This document shows, in pieces, positions 43,025-51,557 of a stretch of DNA of 64,000 nt. The position numbers and the translations under genes are program-made. Under the pieces are notes generated by a model. The model saw only the letters and a list, made by a program, of their open reading frames with translations. It was not told the origin of the DNA and ran no database searches. Source of the stretch: Polaribacter sp. L3A8 (GTDB taxonomy: Bacteria; Bacteroidota; Bacteroidia; Flavobacteriales; Flavobacteriaceae). The stretch's first letter is position 1; each line of letters opens with the position of its first letter. The DNA is taken from contig NZ_CP047026.1 of assembly GCF_009796785.1 (NCBI RefSeq), positions 1,882,001-1,946,000 of the forward strand, in the 5' to 3' direction.

Positions 43025-45226
43025 ATGAAAAAACTATCTTTATTCATGTTTTCTTTATTTTTTATTGCAGCAGGTACATTTGCTCAAGAAAAAAAAGAAG
43101 AAAGTAAAGCTCCTCAAGGACACACAGACCAAAATAAGTTTAGACAATTAAAAGATGTTTTGGCAACTCCTAACGATCAACATACAGCTTCAGGTGCTCC
43201 TGGAAGCCAATACAGTCAACAAAAAGTTGATTATGTAATGGACATCCGTTTAGAAGAAAGTACTAACAAAATTTATGGTAGCGAAAAAATTACATATCAC
43301 AACAACTCTAAAGATGCTTTAGAATATTTATGGGTTCAATTAGACCAAAATATGAGAGCCGATGATTCTAAAACACCTTTAGCAAAATCTACAGGGGCTA
43401 CTCCTTTTATTACTCCAGAGAAATTTAAAAAAGAGTATATGAAAGAAAGTAATGGGTTTGGTTTTAATATCGAAAAAGTAGAAAGTGATGGTAAGCCTTT
43501 ATCACACTTTATCAATAGAACTATGATGCGTATTAATTTACCAAAACCATTAGCTTCTGGAGATACTTTTAAATTTAGTATTCAATGGAATTATAAAATT
43601 AACGACATCAACAAAGATGGTGGGCGTTCTGGTTTAGAATCTTTTCCTGACGGAAACAACAACTACACAATTGCTCAATTTTTTCCAAGATTAGCAGTGT
43701 ATAACAATGTAGAAGGATGGCAAAATATGCAATTCTGGGGACGTAGTGAATTTGCTTTAGAATTTGGAGATTACGAAGTAAACTTAACAGTACCTGCAGA
43801 TCATATTGTAGACGCTACCGGTGTTTTACAAAATGAAAAAAATGTTTTAAGTAAGACGCAACGTAACCGTTGGGAAAAAGCAAGAAAAACTTTTGATAAC
43901 CCAGTGATGATTGTAACGCAAGCTGAAGCTGAAGAAGCAGAAAAAGGACGTGCTACAAATACAAAAACTTGGAAATTTAAAGCAGAAAAGGTAAGAGACT
44001 TTGCCTTTGCATCTTCTAGAAAATATATTTGGGATGCCATGGCAACCAAAATAAACGGTAAAACAGTAATGGCTGTTTCATTATATCCTAAAGAAGGAAA
44101 CCCATTATGGGAAGAGCACTCTACAAGAGCTGTGGCTCACACTTTAATTGAATATTCTAAATTAACATTCGATTATCCGTATCCTAAAGCTATTTCTGTA
44201 CACTCAGAAAGACAAGGAATGGAATACCCAATGATTTGTTTCAACTTTGGACGTCCAAACCCAGACGGAACTTATTCTGATAGAACTAAAAAAGGAATGT
44301 TAGGTGTAATTATACATGAAGTAGGACATAACTTTTTTCCGATGATTGTAAATTCTGATGAAAGACAATGGACTTGGATGGATGAAGGTTTAAATTCATT
44401 TGTAGAAATTTTAGCAGAATATAGTTACGATTATGATTTATTTGCAAATAATCCTGCAAAAGAAATTACAAGATACATGAGCGGGGACCAAAGTAACATC
44501 TCTCCTATTATGTCTCAAGGTGATTATGTAAAACAATTTGGACCTAATGCATACACCAAGCCTGCAGCAGGTTTATTTATATTGCGTAAAACAATTATGG
44601 GTCCAGAATTATTTGACCATGCATTTAGAACTTACGCTAAAAGATGGATGTTTAAGCACCCTACTCCTGCAGATTTCTTTAGATCTATGGAAGATGCTTC
44701 TGCAATGGATTTAGATTGGTTTTGGAGAGGTTGGTTTTATACTACAGATGTAAATGACATAGGTATTAAAACAGTAAAACCACTATATTTAACAGACAAA
44801 CCTAATGAAAGAGTTACCAAATTAAAAGAACAATACAAACAGTATTTTGATGGTTTAGGAGACTTAGTCTACATTACAGATAAAAAAGAAGACGCTAACG
44901 CTAAAGCGATGGATGAGCATGCAGAAGGTAAAGAAGTGCCTGCTTATATTTATGCAGTAGAATTTGAAAAACCAGGAGGATTAATTATGCCATTAATTGT
45001 AGAGTTAACCTATGCTGATGGTACAAAAGAAAAACAGACATTTCCTGCTCAAATTTGGATGAAAAATGATACTTCTGTAAAAAGAGTATTTGCTTCATCA
45101 CAAGAAATTAAAAGCATACAAGTAGATCCTGAATTTGAAACGGCAGATGTAGATACGTCTAACAATAGCTGGCCAAAGAAAGAATCTAATGAGTTTGATA
45201 AATTTAAAAAGAAAGTAAAAGAATAA
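43025..45226 (+). CDS. Secreted M1-family zinc metallopeptidase, copy 2
   Basis: A 733-residue exported M1 peptidase (signal MKKLSLFMFSLFFIAAGTFAQ). It matches copy 1 along its whole length: the same HEVGHNFFPMIVNSDERQW stretch with WMDEGLNS, and the same C-terminal DVDTSNNSWPK. It differs by an insert of about 40 residues near residues 590-640 (LYLTDKPNERVTKLKEQYKQ...) replaced in copy 1 by a shorter loop. Both zinc-binding motifs are intact, so both are probably active. Tandem duplication with separate promoter and terminator suggests different regulation. Confidence 0.93.
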   Translation: MKKLSLFMFSLFFIAAGTFAQEKKEESKAPQGHTDQNKFRQLKDVLATPNDQHTASGAPGSQYSQQKVDYVMDIRLEESTNKIYGSEKITYHNNSKDALEYLWVQLDQNMRADDSKTPLAKSTGATPFITPEKFKKEYMKESNGFGFNIEKVESDGKPLSHFINRTMMRINLPKPLASGDTFKFSIQWNYKINDINKDGGRSGLESFPDGNNNYTIAQFFPRLAVYNNVEGWQNMQFWGRSEFALEFGDYEVNLTVPADHIVDATGVLQNEKNVLSKTQRNRWEKARKTFDNPVMIVTQAEAEEAEKGRATNTKTWKFKAEKVRDFAFASSRKYIWDAMATKINGKTVMAVSLYPKEGNPLWEEHSTRAVAHTLIEYSKLTFDYPYPKAISVHSERQGMEYPMICFNFGRPNPDGTYSDRTKKGMLGVIIHEVGHNFFPMIVNSDERQWTWMDEGLNSFVEILAEYSYDYDLFANNPAKEITRYMSGDQSNISPIMSQGDYVKQFGPNAYTKPAAGLFILRKTIMGPELFDHAFRTYAKRWMFKHPTPADFFRSMEDASAMDLDWFWRGWFYTTDVNDIGIKTVKPLYLTDKPNERVTKLKEQYKQYFDGLGDLVYITDKKEDANAKAMDEHAEGKEVPAYIYAVEFEKPGGLIMPLIVELTYADGTKEKQTFPAQIWMKNDTSVKRVFASSQEIKSIQVDPEFETADVDTSNNSWPKKESNEFDKFKKKVKE

Positions 45227-45252
45227 CTAACTATAGTTTTCCTTATAATGCT

Positions 45253-45285
45253 AAAGCCTCACAAATTTGTGAGGTTTTTTTGGCT
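45253..45285 (+). terminator. Terminator after M1 copy 2
   Basis: CCTCACAAA (45257-45265) pairs with TTTGTGAGG (45266-45274), followed by TTTTTT. The same CCTCAC/GTGAGG hairpin recurs after cysK (46353-46370). Confidence 0.9.
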
Positions 45286-45391
45286 TTAAATTAGCCTTTT
45301 ATCTTATGATATTTATCCTAAAAAACATAACTTCGTTAGAGGGAACAAACTGACTTTTAAGAAACAAAACCCTGATAAATAAAAAAACAGT

Positions 45392-46306
45392 ATGAAAATT
45401 GACAATATATTAGAATCTATTGGTAACACACCCGTTGTAAGATTAGCTAAATTATTTCCAGATGCGAATGTTTGGATGAAACTAGAAAAAGCAAATCCTG
45501 GTGGTAGCATTAAAGACAGAATTGCATTAGCAATGATTGAAGATGCCGAAAAAAGAAACCTTATAAATAAAGACACCGAAATTATAGAGCCAACTTCTGG
45601 TAATACAGGTATTGGCTTAGCAATGGTTGCTGCTATTAAAGGCTACAAACTTACACTAGTAATGCCAGAATCTATGTCTGTAGAAAGACGTGCTTTAATG
45701 AAAGCTTACGGTGCTAACCTTGTATTAACTCCTAAAGAATTAGGTTTAAGTGGTACAATTGCAAAAGCAAAAGAAATGGTTGCTCAAAATAAAAATTCGT
45801 GGATGCCATCTCAATTTACAAATCCTGCAAACCCACAAATACACTATAACACAACAGCTATAGAAGTTGTTAACGATTTTCCGGAAGGAGTAGATTATTT
45901 AATTACTGGTGTTGGTACAGGTGGTCATATTACGGGTATGGCAGAAGTTTTAAAAGAAACATTTCCTACCATAAAAGTACTTGCCGTAGAACCAAACGAT
46001 TCTGCTATTATTTCTGGAGATAAACCAGGACCTCATGCATTACAAGGTATCGGACCCGGTTTCTTCCCAGAAGTATTTAATACAGATTTAATTGATGGTG
46101 CTATTAGAATTACCAAAGAAGAAGCTTTTACAGAAGTAAGAAATATAGCAAAAACAGAAGGTATTTTAGTTGGTATTTCTACAGGAGCATCTTTAGCTGC
46201 GGTTAGAAAACAACTGCAATCTTTAAAAGGAGAAGAAACAATACTAACCATGAATTATGATACTGGTGAACGTTACCTTTCTATTGATGGTCTTTTAACA
46301 GAATAA
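45392..46306 (+). CDS. cysK: Cysteine synthase (O-acetylserine sulfhydrylase)
   Basis: PLP enzyme making cysteine from O-acetylserine and sulfide. A 304-residue protein, slightly shorter than E. coli CysK. PLP lysine Lys41 in NPGGSIKDR, phosphate loop GTGGHITG, substrate loop TSGNTG at residues about 69-74. Sequence is closest to the CysK/CysM type-fold; isoform cannot be separated by eye. It is a monocistronic unit with a hairpin terminator after it. Confidence 0.94.
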   Translation: MKIDNILESIGNTPVVRLAKLFPDANVWMKLEKANPGGSIKDRIALAMIEDAEKRNLINKDTEIIEPTSGNTGIGLAMVAAIKGYKLTLVMPESMSVERRALMKAYGANLVLTPKELGLSGTIAKAKEMVAQNKNSWMPSQFTNPANPQIHYNTTAIEVVNDFPEGVDYLITGVGTGGHITGMAEVLKETFPTIKVLAVEPNDSAIISGDKPGPHALQGIGPGFFPEVFNTDLIDGAIRITKEEAFTEVRNIAKTEGILVGISTGASLAAVRKQLQSLKGEETILTMNYDTGERYLSIDGLLTE

Positions 46307-46348
46307 TACATTTAGAAGATATTAAAACCATTAGATAATACAGAACCT

Positions 46349-46374
46349 AAAGCCTCACAATTTTGTGAGGTTTT
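46349..46374 (+). terminator. Terminator after cysK
   Basis: CCTCACAA (46353-46360) pairs with TTGTGAGG (46363-46370), followed by TTTT; 43 nt after the stop codon. Confidence 0.85.
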
Positions 46375-46420
46375 ATCTTTTAAACAAACCTTATAAATCT
46401 TTTTTTAAGCTTGAAAAAGT

Positions 46421-46428
46421 TAACTTTG
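46421..46428 (+). promoter_or_regulatory. -7 promoter element of the CDF transporter
   Basis: TAACTTTG, full -7 match, 71 nt upstream of the ATG at 46500. Confidence 0.45.
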
Positions 46429-46499
46429 CTGCTTCTACTTAACTCTATTGATAATTATTCTTATCTAAACTAGCATTAGATACAACCATAAAAATTAGA

Positions 46500-47369
46500 A
46501 TGACAAACGAAGAAAGCGCCATAAAGACAACTTACTTTAGCCTTGTATCAAATTTTATTTTAGCAATTATAAAAGGTCTTGCAGGTTTTTTTGGTAATTC
46601 TTATGCGCTAATTGCAGATGCTATTGAATCTACCACAGATATTTTTGCCTCATTTTTAGTTTTATTAGGTTTTAAGTATGCAAAACGTCCTGCGGATGAA
46701 AATCATCCCTATGGTCACGGAAAAATAGAACCTTTAATTACATTTGCTGTTGTTGCTTTTTTAGTTATTTCTGCAACAATCATCGCCTATAAAAGTATTT
46801 TAAATATTCAAACACCACATAAGGTTCCAAAATCTTGGACTTTAATCGTATTGGCGATCATCATAATTTGGAAAGAAATTTCATATCAAGTTGTAATAAA
46901 GAAAAGTAAAGAAACAAAGAGCACATCCCTTAAAGCAGATGCTTGGCATCATAGAAGCGATGCCATTACGTCTATAATGGCTTTTATTGGTATCTCCATT
47001 GCCATTCTATTTGGTAAAGGTTATGAAACTGCTGATGATTGGGCTGCATTATTTGCTGCTGGTTTTATTTTATACAATAGCTATTTAATTTTAAGACCCG
47101 CTTTAGGAGAGGTAATGGATGAACAACTTTATGACAGTCTTATCATAGAGATTAGAAAAAAATCGATAAAAGTACCTGGTATATTAGATACCGAAAAATG
47201 TTTTATCAGAAAATCTGGAATGAAGTTTCACGTAGATTTACATGCCATTGTAGATAGTGAGATTTCTGTAAAAGTAGGACATGATATTGCACACCAATTA
47301 AAAGATTATTTACAATCAGAAATACCAAACTTAGAGCATGTATTAATACATATTGAACCGAATAGATAA
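46500..47369 (+). CDS. Cation diffusion facilitator (CDF) metal exporter
   Basis: A 289-residue inner-membrane protein exporting Zn2+, Fe2+ or similar. Membrane helices at about residues 12-32, 40-58, 80-98, 112-128, 155-176 and 183-200, then a cytoplasmic C-terminal ferredoxin-like domain. The metal-binding residues are visible: IADAIESTTD in helix II and AWHHRSDAI (HxxxD) in helix V. The latter site supports divalent-metal transport; specificity is not determined. Monocistronic, with a terminator shared with ftsY. Confidence 0.94.
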   Translation: MTNEESAIKTTYFSLVSNFILAIIKGLAGFFGNSYALIADAIESTTDIFASFLVLLGFKYAKRPADENHPYGHGKIEPLITFAVVAFLVISATIIAYKSILNIQTPHKVPKSWTLIVLAIIIIWKEISYQVVIKKSKETKSTSLKADAWHHRSDAITSIMAFIGISIAILFGKGYETADDWAALFAAGFILYNSYLILRPALGEVMDEQLYDSLIIEIRKKSIKVPGILDTEKCFIRKSGMKFHVDLHAIVDSEISVKVGHDIAHQLKDYLQSEIPNLEHVLIHIEPNR

Positions 47370-47374
47370 AAAGA

Positions 47375-47403
47375 ATCCCTGTGTATTAAAAATACACAGG
47401 GAT
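47375..47403. terminator. Bidirectional terminator between CDF gene and ftsY
   Basis: ATCCCTGTGTATT (47375-47387) pairs with AATACACAGGGAT (47391-47403), a 13-bp stem with a short loop. Positioned between convergent genes. Confidence 0.85.
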
Positions 47404-47431
47404 CTATAAATTTTAAAAAGATAATAAGTTC

Positions 47432-48385
47432 TTATTTAAAGAAAGAATCTACAAATTCGTATTTATTAAATACTTGTAAATCATCTATTCCTTCTCCTAC
47501 TCCAATGTATTTTACAGGAATTTTAAATTGATCTGAAATACCTATTACAACACCACCTTTTGCAGTACCATCTAATTTGGTAACGGCTAGAGAAGTTACT
47601 TCTGTTGCCAAAGTAAATTGTTTTGCTTGCTCAAATGCATTTTGTCCTGTAGAGCCATCTAAAACTAATAATACTTCATGTGGAGCATCTGTAACCACTT
47701 TTTGCATTACACGTTTAATCTTTGTCAACTCATTCATTAAATTGACTTTATTATGCAAACGACCAGCGGTATCTATAATTACAACATCTGCATTTTGAGT
47801 AACGGCAGATTTTAAGGTATCGAATGCTACAGAAGCAGGGTCAGAGCCCATTTCTTGGCGCACAATTGGCACGTCTGTTCTGTCTGCCCAAACTTGTAAT
47901 TGATCTATTGCTGCAGCTCTAAAAGTATCTGCTGCTCCTAAAACAACCTTTAAACCTTGTTTCTTAAACTGACTTGCTAATTTACCAATAGTGGTTGTTT
48001 TACCAACGCCATTTACACCAACAACCATTATTACATAAGGTTTTTTACCTTCTGAAATCGTAAACTCGGTTTCATTACCAATATTGGTTTCAGACAAAAG
48101 TCCTGCAATTTCTTCTCGAAGAATTTTGTTTAACTCATCTGTACCAACATATTTATCTTTAGCAACTCTAGCTTCAATTCTATCAATAACTTTAAGAGTT
48201 GTACTTACACCAACATCAGATGCTACTAAAATCTCTTCTAAATTATCTAAAACATCATCATCTACTTTAGATTTACCTGCAACTGCTTTTGTTAACTTAC
48301 CAAAAAAACTTTCTTTAGACTTTTCTAATCCTTTGTCTAAGGTTTCTTTTTTTTCTTTTGAAAATATTCTTTTAAAAAAACTCAT
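47432..48385 (-). CDS. ftsY: Signal recognition particle receptor FtsY
   Basis: SRP receptor GTPase docking ribosomes to the Sec translocon. 317 residues, the short form lacking a long acidic A domain. SRP GTPase motifs: GVNGVGKTTTIGKLA (G1), DTFRAAAIDQL (G2 insertion box), DTAGRLHN (G3), TKLDGTAKGG (G4). Together with the SRP RNA at 59.1 kb it supports the usual SRP system. Upstream, the 305-nt gap holds a structured repeat (48466-48609) and the terminator of the DUF4295 operon. Confidence 0.98.
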   Translation of the reverse strand: MSFFKRIFSKEKKETLDKGLEKSKESFFGKLTKAVAGKSKVDDDVLDNLEEILVASDVGVSTTLKVIDRIEARVAKDKYVGTDELNKILREEIAGLLSETNIGNETEFTISEGKKPYVIMVVGVNGVGKTTTIGKLASQFKKQGLKVVLGAADTFRAAAIDQLQVWADRTDVPIVRQEMGSDPASVAFDTLKSAVTQNADVVIIDTAGRLHNKVNLMNELTKIKRVMQKVVTDAPHEVLLVLDGSTGQNAFEQAKQFTLATEVTSLAVTKLDGTAKGGVVIGISDQFKIPVKYIGVGEGIDDLQVFNKYEFVDSFFK

Positions 48386-48465
48386 TTTTATTTTTTATAC
48401 TATATGACAATACGTTAAAAAACGTGCCACATGTTAGGTTTGGTCAAATTGTCACTTAAAAGCTT

Positions 48466-48609
48466 GCGTTAGCGATTGAAATGGCATCCTTTTCTTTTAA
48501 AAATTATTACTTCTTTTTTAAGTAAAAGGTTGTCATTTAAAGGTAAAACGCTCTTTGCTATAACAGTATAAGAAAAGATATAATGTAAAGCGCGACCTTT
48601 AGGTAACGC
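48466..48609 (+). repeat. Structured intergenic element, copy A (144 nt)
   Basis: Bounded by GCGTTA (48466-48471) and TAACGC (48604-48609), which pair. Inside are GATTGAAATGGCATCCTTTT and, after a variable 60-nt loop, GAAAAGATATAATGTAAAGC. The same organisation recurs at 57008-57083 and, in reverse orientation, at 57858-57978. It reads as a possible RNA element or mobile palindrome family. Confidence 0.7.
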
Positions 48610-48641
48610 CCAAAAATACGCAATTATAAGGCACAAAAAAA

Positions 48642-48666
48642 ACTACTTTCTAAATTAGAAAGTAGT
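48642..48666 (-). terminator. Terminator of the rpmB-rpmG-DUF4295 operon
   Basis: ACTACTTTCT (48642-48651) pairs with AGAAAGTAGT (48657-48666), followed on the minus strand by a run of T; 25 nt after the DUF4295 stop codon. Confidence 0.88.
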
Positions 48667-48690
48667 TTTATATATTTTGTGTAGTAAAAA

Positions 48691-48843
48691 TTACTTTTTA
48701 GCTAAAAAAGCATCTACTTTTTCTGGTTGCATAATTGACTCTACAAATGTGTAAGCTCCTGATTTTGGAGATTTTACCATTTTGATCGCTTTACTTAATC
48801 TTTTTGAAGATGTTTGTAAAGATGCTACTGTTTTTTTTGCCAT
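48691..48843 (-). CDS. DUF4295 small ribosome-associated protein
   Basis: A 50-residue basic protein, MAKKTVASLQTSSKRLSKAI... ending VDAFLAKK, too short for the supplied frame list but unmistakable. The start is the ATG at 48843. The DUF4295 family occurs in Bacteroidota immediately downstream of rpmB and rpmG, as here. I recall a Flavobacterium ribosome structure naming an extra 50S protein bL38 that may be this family, but I am not certain. Its position, charge and length favour a ribosomal protein. Confidence 0.88.
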   Translation of the reverse strand: MAKKTVASLQTSSKRLSKAIKMVKSPKSGAYTFVESIMQPEKVDAFLAKK

Positions 48844-48894
48844 TGTCTAAGTTTTTTAATCTATGTGCTCTATTCTGAGTTCTAGACAGTTTAA

Positions 48895-49077
48895 TTATTT
48901 AATTTCTTTGTGAACAGTCATTTTCTTTAAGATAGGATTGAATTTTTTAATTTCCATTCTATCTGGAGTGTTCTTTTTGTTCTTTGTTGTAATGTATCTA
49001 GAAGTACCTGCTTTACCAGAAGCTTTATGCTCTGTGCATTCTAAAATTACCTGAACTCTGTTTCCTTTTTTTGCCAT
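48895..49077 (-). CDS. rpmG: 50S ribosomal protein bL33
   Basis: A 60-residue basic ribosomal protein, [21 protein letters not shown]...[21 protein letters not shown], the Bacteroidota L33 form with a single Cys (ECTEH) and no CxxC zinc ribbon (the zinc-free type). It is 27 nt downstream of rpmB and 51 nt upstream of DUF4295, in one ribosomal-protein operon. Confidence 0.97.
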   Translation of the reverse strand: MAKKGNRVQVILECTEHKASGKAGTSRYITTKNKKNTPDRMEIKKFNPILKKMTVHKEIK

Positions 49078-49107
49078 CTGTATAAAATTTTAAATTGCTT
49101 GAGCTTA

Positions 49108-49344
49108 TTTAGTTAAAAATCCGTTAGCTCTCGCGTCTTTTATAACTGAAGAAATTCCTTTCTTGTTAATATTTTTTAATGCAGAAGCAGAAACTTTTAA
49201 TGTTATCCATTTATCTTCTTCTGGGATATAAAAACGCTTGGTCATTAGATTAGCGTCAAACTTTCTCTTAGTTCTATTTAAAGCGTGAGATACATTGTTC
49301 CCAACCATTGCTTTTTTTCCTGTTAATTCACAAACTCTAGACAT
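49108..49344 (-). CDS. rpmB: 50S ribosomal protein bL28
   Basis: A 78-residue ribosomal protein, MSRVCELTGKKAMVGNNVSHALNRTKRKFDANLM. The stop codon is at 49105-49107 (the coding part ends at 49108). I start it at the ATG at 49344; the open frame continues to 49395, but that extension contains the 5' leader and lies downstream of an excellent promoter. First gene of the operon with rpmG and DUF4295. Confidence 0.97.
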
Positions 49345-49384
49345 CTTTTCGACAGTATTTATAGTGTTATCTCTAAACGAGGTG

Positions 49385-49416
49385 CAAATATACAACTAAT
49401 TCTAAATCTGAACAAA
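49385..49416 (-). promoter_or_regulatory. Promoter of rpmB operon (textbook -33/-7)
   Basis: On the minus strand TTTG (49413-49416) is followed after 20 nt by TATATTTG (49385-49392), a full match to the Bacteroidota promoter consensus. Transcription would begin near 49379, giving a 35-nt leader before rpmB. Confidence 0.8.
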
Positions 49417-49510
49417 ACAATTTTTATAATTTTTTAATTTTATTTACCAAATACTCCTAACTTATTAAAAATGAATGTTTTTACACTCGTTTTATACAAA
49501 TAAGCAATAA

Positions 49511-50752
49511 TTACAATAATTCTTTATAAAGCATTTCTAAAGCTTTACTTACAGTTCTATTGATTACCTTTTCTCTTGGTTGCCCAAAATTAAATTCTTG
49601 TACAACTTCTTTTTCATCAGATATTAGAGCAATATAAACGATTCCTACACTTTTATCTGTGTTATCTGTTGTTGGACCAGCATTACCTGTTACGGCAATT
49701 GCATAATTTGTTTGCAATTTTCTTTTAGCCCCTTTTGCCATTTCTAAAGCAACTTCTTTACTTACTACTGAATATATTTTAATAGTTTCTTTAAAAACAT
49801 CTAATTGACTTATTTTAGTTTCTGCTGAATAGGTTATAAAACCACCTTTAAAATAGGCAGAAGAACCTGGTACAGAAACTAAATTTGCAGCTATCTGTCC
49901 GCCTGTTAAACTTTCTGCAGTAGCAATAGTTTGTTCTTTTTTCGTTAACAACTCGCCTACTCTTTTTTCTAAAGAACTATCATCATCTATACCGGTAATA
50001 ATTTCTGGTATTAGTTGATAAATGGCAGCTACTTTTTCATTTAACTCTTTTTCTAGAATTTCTTTTGTATCGCCTTTGGCAGATAAACGCAGCCTAACTT
50101 TACCAAATGATGGCAAATAGGCTAACTTTATATAAGGTGGTAAATTGTTTTCAAAATCTTCAATTCTTTCTGCAATCATACTTTCTCCAGCTCCATACGT
50201 CATAATTGTTTTATGGATGATGAAGGGCAGTTGAAATTGTTTTTGAATTTTTGGTAAAACTTGATTGGTAATTAAACCTTTCATTTCATACGGAACTCCT
50301 GGTAATGACACAAAGACAGTCTCATTTTCATAAAACCACATGCCAGGTGCTGTACCAAAACTATTTTTTAATAAAGTAGCTTTTGATGGTAATTGTGCTT
50401 GATATCTTTGAATTTCTTTAAATGGATGACCAATTTTCTGAAACATCTCTTTAATATGAGCAATCACTTCTGGATATTCTATTAGTTGATCATCATTAAA
50501 GAATTTTGCAATTGTTTTTTTGGTGATATCGTCTTTTGTTGGCCCTAAACCTCCTGTTAGAATAACAATATCTACTCTTTCTTGTGCTTCCTTTAAAGCA
50601 TTTAGAATATGTTGCTCGTCATCTTGGATGGAAGTTATCTGATAAACCGAAACTCCAATTTTATTTAATTCCTGACCAATAAATTGCGAATTTGTATCTA
50701 CAATTTGTCCGATAAGAATTTCATCTCCAATAGTTATAATTTCTGCTTTCAT
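49511..50752 (-). CDS. cinA: CinA-family nicotinamide-nucleotide amidohydrolase
   Basis: A 413-residue two-domain protein. The N-terminal COG1058/MoCF-like domain (MKAEIITIGDEILIGQIVDTNSQFI, GGLGPTKDDITKK) is residues 1-170 or so; the C-terminal amidohydrolase (TIATAESLTGGQIAANLVSVPGSSAYFKGGFITYSAETK, about 275-313) deamidates nicotinamide mononucleotide to nicotinate mononucleotide for NAD recycling. It lies between rpmB and the FAH-family gene, separated from the latter by a repeat-filled 101-nt gap. Confidence 0.95.
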   Translation of the reverse strand: MKAEIITIGDEILIGQIVDTNSQFIGQELNKIGVSVYQITSIQDDEQHILNALKEAQERVDIVILTGGLGPTKDDITKKTIAKFFNDDQLIEYPEVIAHIKEMFQKIGHPFKEIQRYQAQLPSKATLLKNSFGTAPGMWFYENETVFVSLPGVPYEMKGLITNQVLPKIQKQFQLPFIIHKTIMTYGAGESMIAERIEDFENNLPPYIKLAYLPSFGKVRLRLSAKGDTKEILEKELNEKVAAIYQLIPEIITGIDDDSSLEKRVGELLTKKEQTIATAESLTGGQIAANLVSVPGSSAYFKGGFITYSAETKISQLDVFKETIKIYSVVSKEVALEMAKGAKRKLQTNYAIAVTGNAGPTTDNTDKSVGIVYIALISDEKEVVQEFNFGQPREKVINRTVSKALEMLYKELL

Positions 50753-50760
50753 TGTCTGTT

Positions 50761-50852
50761 TTTAAACGCAAAGGTTTCAGAGTTTTTGCAAAAACCTCAA
50801 AGAATTATTTCTTTGCGAACGCTGCTTATTCTTTGCGTACTTTGCGGTTTAA
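50761..50852. repeat. CGCAAAG inverted-repeat element between cinA and FAH genes
   Basis: TTTAAACGCAAAG (50761-50773) and CTTTGCGGTTTAA (50840-50852) form the outer arms; internal units read TTTGC or CTTTGCG at 50785, 50811, 50831 and 50841. It fills the whole gap between the two genes. Confidence 0.75.
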
Positions 50853-50853
50853 C

Positions 50854-51462
50854 CTATTTTACTCTAATATTAAAAGCTTCTTTACCTTCAATTACTCCTT
50901 TTAAGTTATCGTTTTCTACAACTTTTCCAACACCTGCGGGTGTACCTGTAAAAATGATATCTCCTTTTTTTAAGGTGAAATATTGAGAAACATAAGCAAT
51001 TAATTCATCTGTTTTCCACAACATTGCATTTGTGTTTCCGTCCTGAACAATTTCATCATTTTTATATAATTGAAATTTTAAGTTTTCCAAATCAAATTCT
51101 TCCTTCGGATAAAACTCTCCAACAACGGCACTTCCATCAAATGCTTTTGCTTTTTCCCACGGTAATCCCTTTTCTTTGCATTTTGCTTGCACATCTCTTG
51201 CTGTAAAATCGATTCCTAAACCAATTTCATCATAATATTTATGAGCAAACTTTGCATCAATATGTTTACCTACTTTATTTATTTTTACCAAAACCTCTAC
51301 TTCATAATGAACGTCATCAGAAAAAGGAGGAATAAAAAATGGATTTTTTCTTGGTAAAATTGCCGAATCTGGCTTTAGAAAAACAACAGGATTTTCTGGT
51401 CTTTCATTTGCCAATTCTTCGATGTGTTTTGCGTAATTGCGCCCAATACAGATTATTTTCAT
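50854..51462 (-). CDS. Fumarylacetoacetate hydrolase-family enzyme
   Basis: A 202-residue single-domain FAH-family protein like YcgM/FAHD1 (acylpyruvase or oxaloacetate decarboxylase type). Motifs: IGRNYAKHIEEL (residues about 5-16), metal-binding HYEVEVLVKI with the Glu ligands, and GDIIFTGTPAGVG near the C-terminus. The substrate cannot be assigned by eye. It precedes cinA on the minus strand. Confidence 0.93.
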   Translation of the reverse strand: MKIICIGRNYAKHIEELANERPENPVVFLKPDSAILPRKNPFFIPPFSDDVHYEVEVLVKINKVGKHIDAKFAHKYYDEIGLGIDFTARDVQAKCKEKGLPWEKAKAFDGSAVVGEFYPKEEFDLENLKFQLYKNDEIVQDGNTNAMLWKTDELIAYVSQYFTLKKGDIIFTGTPAGVGKVVENDNLKGVIEGKEAFNIRVK

Positions 51463-51502
51463 TTATATACGTTGAAAATTAAATGATTCAAAATTTATAA
51501 TT

Positions 51503-51555
51503 AAAGTAGGTTTTAATTCTAAACTGCCAACTCCAACTGAATTACTGCCTACTTT
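51503..51555. repeat. AGTAGG/CCTACT inverted repeat, copy 1
   Basis: AAAGTAGG (51503-51510) pairs with CCTACTTT (51548-51555) across a 37-nt spacer containing CTGCCAACTCCAACTGAAT. A sister copy with the same spacing lies at 54598-54653. Confidence 0.6.
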
Positions 51556-51557
51556 TT

